Below, piece by piece: positions 25,904-35,044 of a stretch of 64,000 bases of DNA (its first letter is position 1; each line of letters opens with the position of its first letter). The stretch lies in contig CAVQEJ010000003.1 in assembly GCA_963711505.1 (NCBI GenBank), positions 1,674,001 to 1,738,000 of the forward strand. Reading direction: 5' to 3'. The notes beneath the pieces were generated by a model that saw only the letters and a list, made by a program, of their open reading frames with translations, made no database searches and was not told the origin of the DNA. This DNA is from JAGWRA01 sp963711505 (GTDB taxonomy: Bacteria; Acidobacteriota; Vicinamibacteria; Vicinamibacterales; CAVVIG01). The position numbers and the translations under genes are program-made.

Positions 25904-28145
25904 ATGACCTCAGGTTCCCGCGACCGCCACCCGGCGGCAGAAGCCCGGCACGACCGTCTCTGGTGGCTGCTCGCCGTCTTCGGCGTCGCCCTCGGCCTCC
26001 GCCTGCTGCACGTCTGGCAGATCCACGGCGCCCCCTTCTTCGACCTGAAGCTCGGCGACGCCGGGGCCTACGACACCTGGGCGCGGCAGATCGTCGGCGG
26101 CAACTGGATCGGCACGGAGGTCTTCTACCAGGCGCCGCTCTACCCCTACTTCCTGGCGCTGGTGTACGCGACGCTCGGCAACTCGGTGCTGACCATCCGT
26201 CTCGTGCAGGCGGTCATCAGCGCCGGCTCGTGCGTGCTGCTCGCCGACACCGGCTGGCGGCTGTTCTCGAAGCGCGCCGGGCTCGTCGCCGGCCTGCTGC
26301 TCGCCTGCTATCCGCCGGCAATCTTCCTCGACACGCTGGTGCAGAAGTCGGCGCTCGACCTCTTCTTCCTCTGCCTCGCGCTCTGGCTGCTGAGCCGGCT
26401 GATGGCCGGGCCGCGCCGCGCGGCCGCCTGGTGGCTCGGCGTATCGCTCGGCTGCCTGATGCTGACGCGCGAGAACGCGGCGATCCTCGTTCCGCCGATC
26501 CTGCTGTGGATCGGGGTGCAGCGGGGGCTCCTCCCCGCCGTCCGGCTGCGGCTCGCCGGCTTGCTCCTGGCGGGCCTCGCCGTCGTGCTGCTGCCGGTGG
26601 GGCTGCGCAACCTGGCGGTCGGCGGCGAGTTCTACGTGACGACGTCGCAGTTCGGCCCGAACTTCTACATCGGCAACAACCCGGGCGCCGACGGCACCTA
26701 CAAGTCGCTGCGGCCGCGCCGGGGCAGGGCGCAGTTCGAGCGGCAGGACGCCACGAGTCTCGCCGAACAGGCCATGGGCCGCACGCTCACCCCGGCCGAA
26801 GTGTCGGGCTACTTCACCGACCGGGCGCTCGCCTTCATCCGGTCGAATCCGCGTGGCTGGCTGCACCTGCTCTGGCGGAAGTTCGCCCTGACCTGGAACG
26901 TGACGGAGATCTCCGACACGGAGGACCAGGTACACCTACGCGCGCTGGTCGTGGCCGCTGAAGCTCGGCACGATCTGGAACCTGGGCGTGTTGGCCCCCC
27001 TCGCGGTGCTCGGCCTCTGGATCACCGCCGGGGACTGGCGCCGGCTGTGGATCCTCCACCTGATGCTGGTGGCGTACGTCGGCAGCCTGGTGCTGTTCTA
27101 CGTGTTCGCCCGCTACCGCTTTCCAATCGTCCCGTTCCTGGTGCTGTTCGCGGCAGCAGGGCTGGTACAGCTGCGCCACGTCTGGCGTCGGTGGAGCCGC
27201 GGCGCCGCGGCGGGTTGCGTCGCCGTCACGGTCGGGGTTGCCGTCTTCTGCAACTGGCCGATGATTCCGCGCAACCGTCTCGAAGCGGTCACCGCGTACA
27301 ACGTCGGCGTCGGCATGAACGAACAGGGGCAGACCGGCGCCGCCATCGCACAGTTCGAGCAGGCGGTCGCCCTCTACCCCGGTCTGGCGATCGCCCACAA
27401 CGACCTGGGCCTGGCCTACGGAGGGCAGGGCGATCTGGCGAAGGCGGCGAAGGAGCTGACCGAATCGGTGCGGCTCGACCCGACCTATTCGCGCGCCCAG
27501 AACAACCTGGGCGTCGTGCTCGGGCAGCAGGGACACCTGGACCAGGCGCTGATGCACTTCCGCGAGGCCGTGCGGCTCGATCCGGAGTACGCCCAGGCCC
27601 ACAACAACATCGCGCAGCTGCTGGCGGCGCGGGGCCAGATCGACGAGGCCGTGCGCGAGTACACGCTGGCGGCCGACTTCGATCAGACGTACGCGGAGCC
27701 GCTGCTGAACCTGGCGCGGCTGCGGGCGCGGCAGGGCAATTTCACCGAGGCCGCCGACGCCTATCGGAAGGCGATTGAGCGGGAACCGGACGTGGCGGGA
27801 CCCCACGTGGAGCTGGCACAGGTGCTCGCCCGCCTGAACGATCTCACGCAGGCGGTGACCCAGTACGAGCGGGCGGTCGCGCTGAGCCCCAACGCCCCGA
27901 CGATCCGCAACGGCTTCGGCATCCTGCTGGCGCAGGCGGGCCGTCTGGACGCCGCGGCCGAGCAGTTCCAGCGCGCCCTCCAGGTCGCCCCGAACCGCGC
28001 CGACACGCACAACAACCTCGGTATCGTGCTCGCCCGCCAGGGACAGCTCGCCGCGGCCGCCGCGGAGTTCAAGCGCGCGCTCGCCATCGACCCCGGCTTC
28101 ACCGAGGCGCAGCGGAACCTGGAACGGATCGGCGGGAAGCCGTAG
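25904..28145 (+). CDS. GT39-like membrane glycosyltransferase fused to TPR repeats, one frameshift
   Basis: About 747 residues repaired. The N-terminal 400 or so residues form an integral membrane protein with about ten helices (LWWLLAVFGVALGLRLLHV first), and FFDLKLGDAGAYDTWARQI plus FYQAPLYPYFLALVY carry the acidic first-loop pattern of dolichyl-phosphate/undecaprenyl-phosphate sugar transferases (PMT/ArnT, GT39). The frame slips near 26930 (ACCAGGTACACCTACG) and continues as YARWSWPLKLGTIWN. From about residue 455 there are eight TPR units (e.g. AHNDLGLAYGGQGDLAKAAKEL, cut here at AAKEL), probably periplasmic. The architecture suggests sugar transfer to a protein partner held by the TPRs. 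The acceptor is unknown. Confidence 0.82.
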
Positions 28146-28160
28146 GCCCGCGCGCTCGCC

Positions 28161-28226
28161 CTTCTACGTTCCACGTTCTTCGTTCTTCGTTCTTCGTTAC
28201 GTCCTTCTCCGTTTCTTCATTCTCAA
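28161..28226. repeat. TTCTTCGTTCTTCG word repeat
   Basis: Pyrimidine-rich reiteration of TTCTACGTTCCACG and TTCTTCG words between the convergent TPR and PBP4 genes. Only one arm is evident, so no strong hairpin, unlike the other word repeats. Confidence 0.6.
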
Positions 28227-28230
28227 GTCG

Positions 28231-29878
28231 TCAGCGCGGTGTCTGGTACACCGCCGTCGCGATCTCCCCCAGCGCCTGCCCTACTTCCTCGATCTGCTTC
28301 TGCACCTTCAGGGGATCGTCCTCGGAGGGCAGCGGGACGCGGTTGGCGTAGATGGCGAACGCGAGGTGCCGGCCGTCGGCCGTCGTCATGTAGCCGGCCA
28401 GCCCCTTGGCCGTCAGCATCAGGCTCCGGTTCAGGTTGTTGTAGGCCCCGAAGGTCCCGGTCTTCGCGTGCACGTGCCCCGCGGCCGGAGAACCGGTCTC
28501 GATGTTCCACAGCGTGCCGTCGCGGCCGAGGATCGGCAGCGCCCGCTCGAACACCGCGAAGTCGGGCTGCTTCGCCATGTACGCCAGGTAGTGCACCATG
28601 AAGTCGGGCGTGAAGAACGCCGACAGCGCACCGCCCGCGCCGTCGCCCTGCGAGGCGCCGGTCAGGTCGAGCCCGGCCTTCTCGAGGAACGCGTGCTCCT
28701 GGTCGAAGCCGGCCTGCAGCACGTCGGTCTTCGCGTGCGCGACGAGCGCCCCGAATCAGGTAGGGCGTGAGCGAGGCGTGCAGGTTCTGGCTGACCTTCA
28801 GCGTCACCTTCACTTCCTCGGCGAACGGCGGCGACACGTGCTCGGCCACGACGGCGTCCGGCGTGTCGTGCGCCGCCAGCGCGGCGAAGTCGGGCTTCGC
28901 GTCCGGTGGCGCGGCCACGGCCGCAATCCCCTTCTCCTGCAGCACCTGTGCGAGCGCCATCGCCGCGAAGCGGCTCGGCGTCGACACGCGGTAGGCGAAC
29001 AGGATCGCCGGCCCGCCGGCCGGCATCGAGCCCTCGAGCGTCACGCTGTGGCTGCCATCGTCGTGGGTGACGTCGTGGCTGAACTTCACGTCGACCTTCG
29101 AATCGGCCGCGCCCGTCTTCACCGCATTCGTCACCCGGAGGTAGGACGTCTCGGGCGAGACGTGCATCGCCGGCGCCTCGCCGGCCGTCGCGGCCGGGGT
29201 CACCGTGACGTCGATCACGTTGTCGTTGACCACGATCGGCGACAGCACCGTGCCCGTGCCCAGCTCACGCGTCCCCTCGGGAAACAGCGACGCGTCGACG
29301 AGCACGCGCCCGGCGACCCGCTTCACGCCGTGCCCGGCGATCTGCGACGCGAGCTCGCGCAGCACGAGCAGCGGGTCGCCCGGCACGGCCTTCGTGTCGG
29401 GACTGCCATCGTACGCGTGATCCTCGTTCTCGAAGGCCAGCGTGCCGTCCGGCCGGATCCGGTTCGACAGGTCGGGATCGCCGCTTCCGACCAGCACCAG
29501 GTCACCGTCGAGCGTGCCGTCCGCCGCGATGGGCCCCGTGCGGTACACGCGGGTGTGGAACCGGTAGTCGGCGCCCAGCAGGTGCAGCGCGGTCCCTTCG
29601 GTGAGCAGCTTGGTCGTCGATGCCGGCGTGAACAGCTGATCGGCGTTCCGCGTGTAGATCGCCCGCCCGGTGTCGAGCGACAGGACGGCGATGCCGAACG
29701 CGCCGTGCCGGTACAGCGGACGGCTCACGATGGCGTCGATCTTCGCGGCCAGTGAACCCTGCTTCGGCGCGCGCGGCGCCTTCTCCGCCAGCGGCGTGCG
29801 GCCGGCGGCCAGACACAGACCGGCGACACAGGCGATGGCGGCGGTGCGACGAAGGGGCGAACGGAATCGGTCGGTCAT
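28231..29878 (-). CDS. dacB: D-alanyl-D-alanine carboxypeptidase/endopeptidase PBP4, one frameshift
   Basis: Periplasmic S13 penicillin-binding protein that trims peptidoglycan peptides. It has a signal peptide (AAIACVAGLCLAAG), then the three active-site motifs in order: SxxK in TPASTTKLLTEG (about residue 87), SxN in KVSQNLHASLTPYLI (about 365) and KTG in HVHAKTGTFGAYNN (about 480). The large insert between SxxK and SxN typical of PBP4 is present (GDLVLVGSGDPDLS, VLVDASLFPEGTREL). One indel near 28755 joins TPYLIRG to the frame of DVLQAGFDQEHAFLEKAG. The length of about 549 residues is usual. It converges on the TPR gene and is followed upstream by the cupin gene. Confidence 0.92.
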
Positions 29879-29893
29879 CGGGCCTCCACGGGT

Positions 29894-30295
29894 TCAGACG
29901 ATCGCATCCAGTTCAGGGAGCAGGACGATGCCGTCCTGGTCGTTCGACGCGGTGTGGGCGACCACCGCCCGGCAGGCCGACGACGACCGGTTCATCACCA
30001 GGTGCGGCATCTCCGCCGGCACGTACATGTAGTCGCCCGCCCGCCCTTCCAGCCGCTGCTCGAGGCGGGGACCGTAGAACATCTCGGCCTCGCCTTCGAT
30101 GATGTACACGGCCGTTTCGATGCCATGGTGCAGGTGGGTCTTCGCCCGCGCGCCGGGCGGCAGCGTCGCCACCGTCAGGCAGATGCCGTGGGTCCCGGCC
30201 GTGTCGCGCGTCAGGCCGGCCAGGTACGTGAGCCCCTGACGCCCGACGTAGGCGTCGCCCGAACGCACGAGCGCGCAGCTCGATCCCGTGGACAT
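29894..30295 (-). CDS. Single-domain cupin protein
   Basis: 133 residues when started at ATG 30295, which follows GAGGAG at 6 nt; ATG 30325 would add ten unsupported residues. The double-stranded beta-helix motifs are clear: TVATLPPGARAKTHLHHGIETAVYIIEGEAEM is cupin motif 1 in pattern (HxH at THLHH, Glu at GIET), and AGDYMYVPAEMPHLVMN is motif 2 with the last His, so a metal site is likely. The function cannot be told; such proteins range from isomerases to sensors. 15 nt separate it from the PBP4 start, so the two may be co-transcribed. Confidence 0.8.
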   Translation of the reverse strand: MSTGSSCALVRSGDAYVGRQGLTYLAGLTRDTAGTHGICLTVATLPPGARAKTHLHHGIETAVYIIEGEAEMFYGPRLEQRLEGRAGDYMYVPAEMPHLVMNRSSSACRAVVAHTASNDQDGIVLLPELDAIV

Positions 30296-30436
30296 GCGGA
30301 TCTCCTCGAAGGCCGCACCCGGCAAGGGCGGGCGTCACGATGTCGGTGCGCTGAATTGTAGAACGGATTGCGGAGGGCCGGAAGCCGGTGCGTGCGGTGG
30401 TGCGAACGGCCGCCGGCCGGCCGCACCACCCGGCGT

Positions 30437-31084
30437 TCAGTGCACCTTGATGTGCCAGGCGCTGCGGGCCCGGCTCCAGTCGTCGTCGACGATCGTCCAG
30501 AGCGCCTGATCGAGGTATTCGCCGCCGCGCATGAACGACCGGCGCAGCACCGCTTCCTTGACGGCGCCGATCTTCTGCAGGGCGTTGTTGCAGCGGCCGT
30601 TCTGCAGCGCCGCGCGCGCCTCGAGGCGGTGCACGCCGAGCGTGCCGAATGCGAAGTCGATCACCTGCCGGCCGGCGTCCATGAAGTAGCCCGACCCCCA
30701 GTACGTGGATCCGAGCGCGAATCCCCATTCCGCCGTCGCCATCCGGGGCTCGAGCTCCCGAACGTGAATCAGCCCGACCGGCCGCTGCGCCTCGTGCGGG
30801 ACGATGACGTAGCAGATGTACCGACCCGCGACGCGCTCGGCGACCGCCCACTCGACGAACCGGCGGAACTCGGCCACCGTCGTCGGCGGCTGCGACAGGA
30901 AGCGCGACACCTCGGGCGTCGTCAGCAGGGAGACGAGGGTCGGGGCATCGGTCGCGGCAATCTCGCGAAGGCTGACCAGGCGCCCGGTGAGCAGGGGCAG
31001 TTCCTCCCGCCAGTCACACTCCTCTTCCGGATTCGCGGCTCCCTGCGCGTCCTCGAGCTCCGGTGGTTTCGGCATCTTCTCCAT
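30437..31084 (-). CDS. GNAT acetyltransferase, RimJ/RimL type
   Basis: 215 residues. LLTGRLVSLREIAATDAPTL is the usual first strand and helix of RimJ/RimL-like N-acetyltransferases; YVIVPHEAQRPVGLIHVREL and ATAEWGFALGSTYWGSGYF form the core with the acetyl-CoA pyrophosphate loop (GSTYWGSGYF in place of the common GxxxxGxG/A), and VHRLEARAALQNGRCNNALQKIGAVKEAVLR is the C-terminal arm. Acceptor unknown (ribosomal protein, small amine or antibiotic). It starts near GGGAGAGGGACG upstream. No link to its neighbours, the S8 protease and cupin, is evident. Confidence 0.85.
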   Translation of the reverse strand: MEKMPKPPELEDAQGAANPEEECDWREELPLLTGRLVSLREIAATDAPTLVSLLTTPEVSRFLSQPPTTVAEFRRFVEWAVAERVAGRYICYVIVPHEAQRPVGLIHVRELEPRMATAEWGFALGSTYWGSGYFMDAGRQVIDFAFGTLGVHRLEARAALQNGRCNNALQKIGAVKEAVLRRSFMRGGEYLDQALWTIVDDDWSRARSAWHIKVH

Positions 31085-31110
31085 AAGCGCCGCGTCCCTC
31101 TCCCTGTGGA

Positions 31111-32935
31111 TTACTCAATCCCGTTCGCCAGGAGCCCCCACACGATGTTGTTGCCCCAGACAATGTTGTTGCCCCAGACGATATTGCTGCCCCAGACGAT
31201 GTTGTTGCCCCAGACGATGTTGCTGCCCCAGACGATGTTGTCGCCCCAGACGATGTTGTCGCCCCAGACGATGTTGCTCGCCCCAGACGATGTTGTCGCC
31301 CCAGACGATGTTCTGGGCCCAGGCTGCCTGATTGGTGTTGAACAGGTAGCCCCAGACGATGTTGTAGCCCCAGACGATGTTCTGTCCCCAGGCGAACGTC
31401 TGGTCGCCGATCTGCGTCTCGGGCGTCACCGGCGCAATCAGCCAGCTCTTGCCGACCGGCCGCGTCGTGTCGATGGCCCGCGCCAGCATCAGGGCACCGC
31501 CGGCGTTCAGCTCGCCCGTGCCCTCGGTCAGCGCATCGTAGGGCTGCCCTGCGTCGTCCCGCAGCGGAATCGCCGAGAACTCGAGCATCGCCTTCACGAG
31601 GTGCGGCGTCAGCGGCGGGGCGCTCGCATCACCGTCTGCCGGCGCGAACGTCTCGCGGTGGGCCTGCAGCGCGAGCGCCACGGCGCCGGTCGTGACGGCG
31701 GTCGCCATGCTCGTGCCGCTCAGCTTCAGGAACAGCCGCCCGGTCTTCTTCGCCGGGACGAGGTCCGCCGCGAGCTGCCTGGCCAGGCTCGACTTCATCG
31801 CGGCGTCCGAGATCAGGTCCTGCCCCGGTGCCACGAGATCGGGCTTGGCGTAGCCGTCGAACCAGCTCGGCCCGCGCGAACTGTACGGCGCCACGCGATC
31901 GTCGCCGCGCGTCACCGTGTTCTGCGTCATCGCCGCGCCGACCGTGATGGCGTCCGGCGCGTTGCCCGGCGACGTGATGCCGGCGTACCCCGTCTCGCCG
32001 GTCTGCGGGTTGGTCCCGTAGTTGCCGGCGGCCGTCACCACCACCAGCCCCGCATGCACGGCGTCTTCGACCGCCTGCACGAGCGGGTCGGTCGCGGCCG
32101 GCTCGAGAATCGGATGGCCGAGCGACAGGTTCACCACCTGCACGTTCAGCGCGTCCTTGTGCGCGACGACGAACTCCAGCGCCTTGACGACGTTGCTGGT
32201 GAGCCCTTCGCCGGTGCGATCGAGCACCTTGAACACGGCGAAGTGCACGGCCGGCGCCACGCCCTGGTACTGGTAATCGGACAACACGCCGCTGCTGCCA
32301 ATCAGACCGGCCACCTGCGTGCCGTGACCGTAGTCGTCGAACGGCGCGGTGGCGATGCCCCCGCGCGTGAAATCGTAGAACGCCGTGATCCGGCCGGCGA
32401 AGTCCTGCGAGGGCTGCAGACCGGAATCGATCAGCGCCACGCCGATCCCGTCACCGTTCACGCCGTCGCCCGCCGGCCGGACGACCGCCTCCAGCCCGAG
32501 GGTCGGCCGCAGCGTCGACACATCGCCCGGGCTGACGCGTCCCGGTGTCGCCCGCCGCGCGCCCCGGCCACGCCGCCTGGCCGCGCCGTCGGCCGTCACG
32601 ATGGCGTCGCTCGACACCGAGACGACGTTCGGGTCGGCCGCCAGCGTGGCGATCTCGGCTCCCGATGCCTCGACGCCCAATGCGTGCAGCGACGAGGAGT
32701 CCAGGTTCACCCGGGTGCCGCGAGATTCGAGCATCCGGCGGTAGGCGGCCCGCATGCCCGGCTTCACCCGGATGATGATCCGCTCGCGCTGCGCAGGATG
32801 CGCGACCGCCTCACGCAGTGCCCGATCGATTTTCTCGTGGTGCCCGCTCTGCTGTGGCGCCGCGCCAGCCAGGCCGGCCGGCAGCAGCAAGAACAGGGCG
32901 GCAGCAATCACGAGCGGTGATTTATGTGACTTCAT
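31111..32935 (-). CDS. Subtilisin-like S8 protease with C-terminal NIVWG repeats, one frameshift
   Basis: Secreted serine protease of about 608 residues. The signal peptide (LVIAAALFLLLPAGLAGAAP) follows ATG 32935. The I9-like propeptide RIIIRVKPGMRAAYRRM precedes the catalytic domain: Asp in GIGVALIDSGLQP, His in YGHGTQVAGLIG, oxyanion Asn in TAAGNYG, Ser in LSGTSMATAVTTG. After about residue 520 comes a tail of about twelve NIVWGx units, one group of two and one of ten split by LFNTNQAAWA, encoded by an 18-bp DNA repeat at 31137-31390. An extra C at 31279-31281 inside the repeat shifts the frame; correcting it gives (NIVWG[DSN])n ending LLANGIE and TAA at 31111. The tail might anchor or oligomerise the enzyme. 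An inverted repeat at 32972 is a probable operator. Confidence 0.9.
31137..31390. repeat. 18-bp coding tandem repeat (NIVWGx)
   Basis: CCCCAGACGATGTTGTYG-type 18-mers, about twelve copies in two groups, encode Asn-Ile-Val-Trp-Gly plus a variable Asp, Asn, Ser, Tyr or Gln on the minus strand. The repeats lie in the 3' end of the S8 protease gene, so copy number can change by slippage without breaking the frame. Confidence 0.9.
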
Positions 32936-32971
32936 ACGACAGGAACGTAGCAAGGCGTTCGCCATCGTAAG

Positions 32972-32992
32972 TACGGGTGAGAAATACCCGTA
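32972..32992. promoter_or_regulatory. Inverted repeat TACGGGT-N7-ACCCGTA
   Basis: Perfect 7-bp arms (32972-32978 and 32986-32992) 37 nt upstream of the S8 protease start. The symmetrical, 14-nt centre-to-centre spacing looks like a dimer-binding operator; the response regulator gene just upstream encodes no DNA-binding domain, so the binder is elsewhere. Confidence 0.5.
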
Positions 32993-33145
32993 AACGTCTG
33001 ATTCAAAGATCCTTATGGAGCAGGACAACGTGGCGTGGCCCTGGTCGTGCCGCGGCGCATCCGTGCCGCTTTCGCACACCGGGCGGGTCGAGAATCGATG
33101 GAACTCGTACTGCTGGCGCCAGTTGACCGCCGGGTGCCGATTCCG

Positions 33146-33174
33146 CGCACGTGTGCGCTGACGACACACGTGCG
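33146..33174 (-). terminator. Hairpin downstream of the response regulator
   Basis: A perfect 10-bp stem CGCACGTGTG/CACACGTGCG with a 9-nt loop starts 12 nt past the response-regulator stop on its coding strand. A likely terminator, although no U-run follows. Between here and the S8 operator (32993-33145) nothing else is evident. Confidence 0.5.
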
Positions 33175-33185
33175 GCTACGCTCCG

Positions 33186-33657
33186 CTACGCGTCCTCGCC
33201 GCCCGTCTCCGATGATTCATCAATCGGCGGCAACTCGGATTGCATGACTAATCGGATCTCGAGCGCGATGGTTTCCGGCAGGCAGGGTTTGGCGAGGAAC
33301 GCGTCGCAGCCGCACTCGCGCGCCCGTCGGCGGGCGGCGCCGTCGAGCGAGAAGCCGGTCATGGCGATGAAGCGTGTCTGTGCGGTGCGGGGATCGTGCT
33401 TCAAGCGGCTGATGAGCTCCCACCCGTCCAGCGCGGGAAGCTGCAAATCGGTCAGTACCGACGTCGGGAGCGACCTCGAAGGCCTTGGCGAGCGCCGCCT
33501 TGCCGTCCATGGCCTCGGCCACGCGGAACCCGAACATGACGAGCCCTTCGACCACCCATTCGCGAATGGCCTCGTCATCGTCGACCACGAGCACGAGCGG
33601 CGCCTGGCGCACGCCCGGCGCCGGCGTCTCGTCCTTCGGCATGGAATCGCTCGACAT
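33186..33657 (-). CDS. Single-domain response regulator, one frameshift
   Basis: About 157 residues repaired. It starts at ATG 33657 with AGGAG 5 nt before. The receiver domain is complete across the break: acidic pocket LVLVVDDDEAIREWVVEGL, phospho-acceptor Asp in VLTDLQLPALDGWELI, Thr in IAMTGFS and Lys in FLAKPCLPETI. The slip is near 33470 (GAACCTTCGAGGTCG region). There is no output domain, so it acts as a stand-alone CheY-like protein passing phosphate or docking to a partner. No histidine kinase lies in the window. Confidence 0.88.
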
Positions 33658-33793
33658 GTCGCTCCTGCGTGTGGCCGGCGGCTCCGGCGGACCCGCCGCC
33701 ATCCGCCAGTCACCCGTTCCGCCGCCGCCGGCCCGCTCATTGTAGTCGCAGTCGGCCCGGGGCATCATGCCCGGCACCGGGATGCCGTGCAGA

Positions 33794-35044
33794 TCAATCG
33801 ATCCGGCGCATGGCCGGATCGGCGGTGGCCACGGCCACGATCACCAGGACGAGCGCCCCGGCTCCCACGAACATCAGCGTCGGATGCGACGCCGCGATCA
33901 GGCCGGCCAGCAGATAGGAAATCGGCGTGAGGCCGATCGACGCGAACATGGCCAGGCTCATGATGCGGCCGAGCATGTCGGGAGGCGTGACGCTGCCGAG
34001 CCAGGCGATGAAGACGACGCCGATGAAGCCGGAGCCGAGGCCGATGACGGCCAGCAGGACCGAGACTTCGGCCACGGTTCCCGCGAAGGCCAGGCCGGCG
34101 AGACAGACGCCGACGACATTGGACACGGCCAGCCAGGTGAAACCGCGGTGGTGCTCCTGGCGCACGACGCCCGCCAGCAGGGCCCCGGCGAGCGACCCGG
34201 CGCCCAGCGCCGACAGCATGAAGCCGAAGGCGGCGGCGCCGCCAAAACGCTGCTGGGCAACCGTGACCAGGCCGACGGTCGACGGCCCGGCGGTCGCGAG
34301 GCTGATGCCGGCCATCAGCAGCATGAGTCCGCGGGCCGGCGGAAACGCCCAGGCGGCGCGGAGGCCCTGCCGGATGTCGGCGCCCAGGGTCTGCGCCCGG
34401 CCGGGCGGCGGCAGCGGCTCGCCCCCGGCCAGCCCGCGGCCGCCCGTCATGATGAACAGCGTCGCCGCCGCGAAGACGAACGTGACCGCATCGATCGCGA
34501 AGGCCGCCGCACTGCCGGAGGTCGCCACCACGACGCCGGCGGCCGCCGGCCCGACCAGCGCACTGAGCTGCGACGAGCTCTGCATCAGGCTGTTGGCGGC
34601 CGGCAGTTCCCCAGGCGTCACGAGCATGGTGAGCAGCGTCTGGAAGGCCGGATAGGTGAAGGCGTCGACGACGCCGAAGACGAGGGCGAGCGCGTAGATG
34701 TGCCAGATGCGGAGCAGGTCGAACCCGACCAGCAGCGCGAGGCCGCCGACCAGCAGGCCGCGGAGGAGGTTCGAGTAGAAGGAGATCGACCGCGGCGGCA
34801 CGCGGTCGGTGATCGCCCCGCCCACGAGCATGAGGGCCGCGCGCGGCAGGGCCGCCAGCATCATCACCGTGCCGACCTGCACCGACGACCGCGTCAGCGC
34901 CAGGACGATCCACGGCATGGCGACGACGAAGAACTGATCGCCGAAGAGCGACACCGCCGAGCCGGCCCAGACCAGCCGGAAATCCCGGAGCCGGAGGGGC
35001 TCCCAGATCCGGACGCGTGGCGTCGATCGGCCGGCGGTGGTCAC
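33794..35044 (-). CDS. MFS transporter (MFS_3 type)
   Basis: 416 residues with twelve predicted helices. The N-terminus LRLRDFRLVWAGSAVSLFGDQFFVVAMPWIVL is typical of the MFS_3/EntS-like drug and siderophore exporters, as is the loop LVGGAITDRVPPRS after helix 3. The ATG at 35044 overlaps the S9 peptidase stop by four bases (35041-35044), so the two are translationally coupled. The pairing suggests export of a peptide or of a product the peptidase handles, but the substrate is not known. Confidence 0.88.
   Translation of the reverse strand: MTTAGRSTPRVRIWEPLRLRDFRLVWAGSAVSLFGDQFFVVAMPWIVLALTRSSVQVGTVMMLAALPRAALMLVGGAITDRVPPRSISFYSNLLRGLLVGGLALLVGFDLLRIWHIYALALVFGVVDAFTYPAFQTLLTMLVTPGELPAANSLMQSSSQLSALVGPAAAGVVVATSGSAAAFAIDAVTFVFAAATLFIMTGGRGLAGGEPLPPPGRAQTLGADIRQGLRAAWAFPPARGLMLLMAGISLATAGPSTVGLVTVAQQRFGGAAAFGFMLSALGAGSLAGALLAGVVRQEHHRGFTWLAVSNVVGVCLAGLAFAGTVAEVSVLLAVIGLGSGFIGVVFIAWLGSVTPPDMLGRIMSLAMFASIGLTPISYLLAGLIAASHPTLMFVGAGALVLVIVAVATADPAMRRID

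Noticed and set aside
31137..31390. CRISPR-like or satellite DNA
   Set aside because: The 18-bp period stays in codon register and encodes a regular peptide within a protease gene.
30368..32920. 850-codon plus-strand frame opposite the GNAT and S8 genes
   Set aside because: Includes nonsense repeats (MLLPQT words) that are merely the antisense of the NIVWG repeat; the minus strand has the catalytic motifs.
33175..33200. CTACGCTCCGCTACG palindrome as a separate repeat element
   Set aside because: It lies inside the last codons of the response regulator and only one copy is present in the window.
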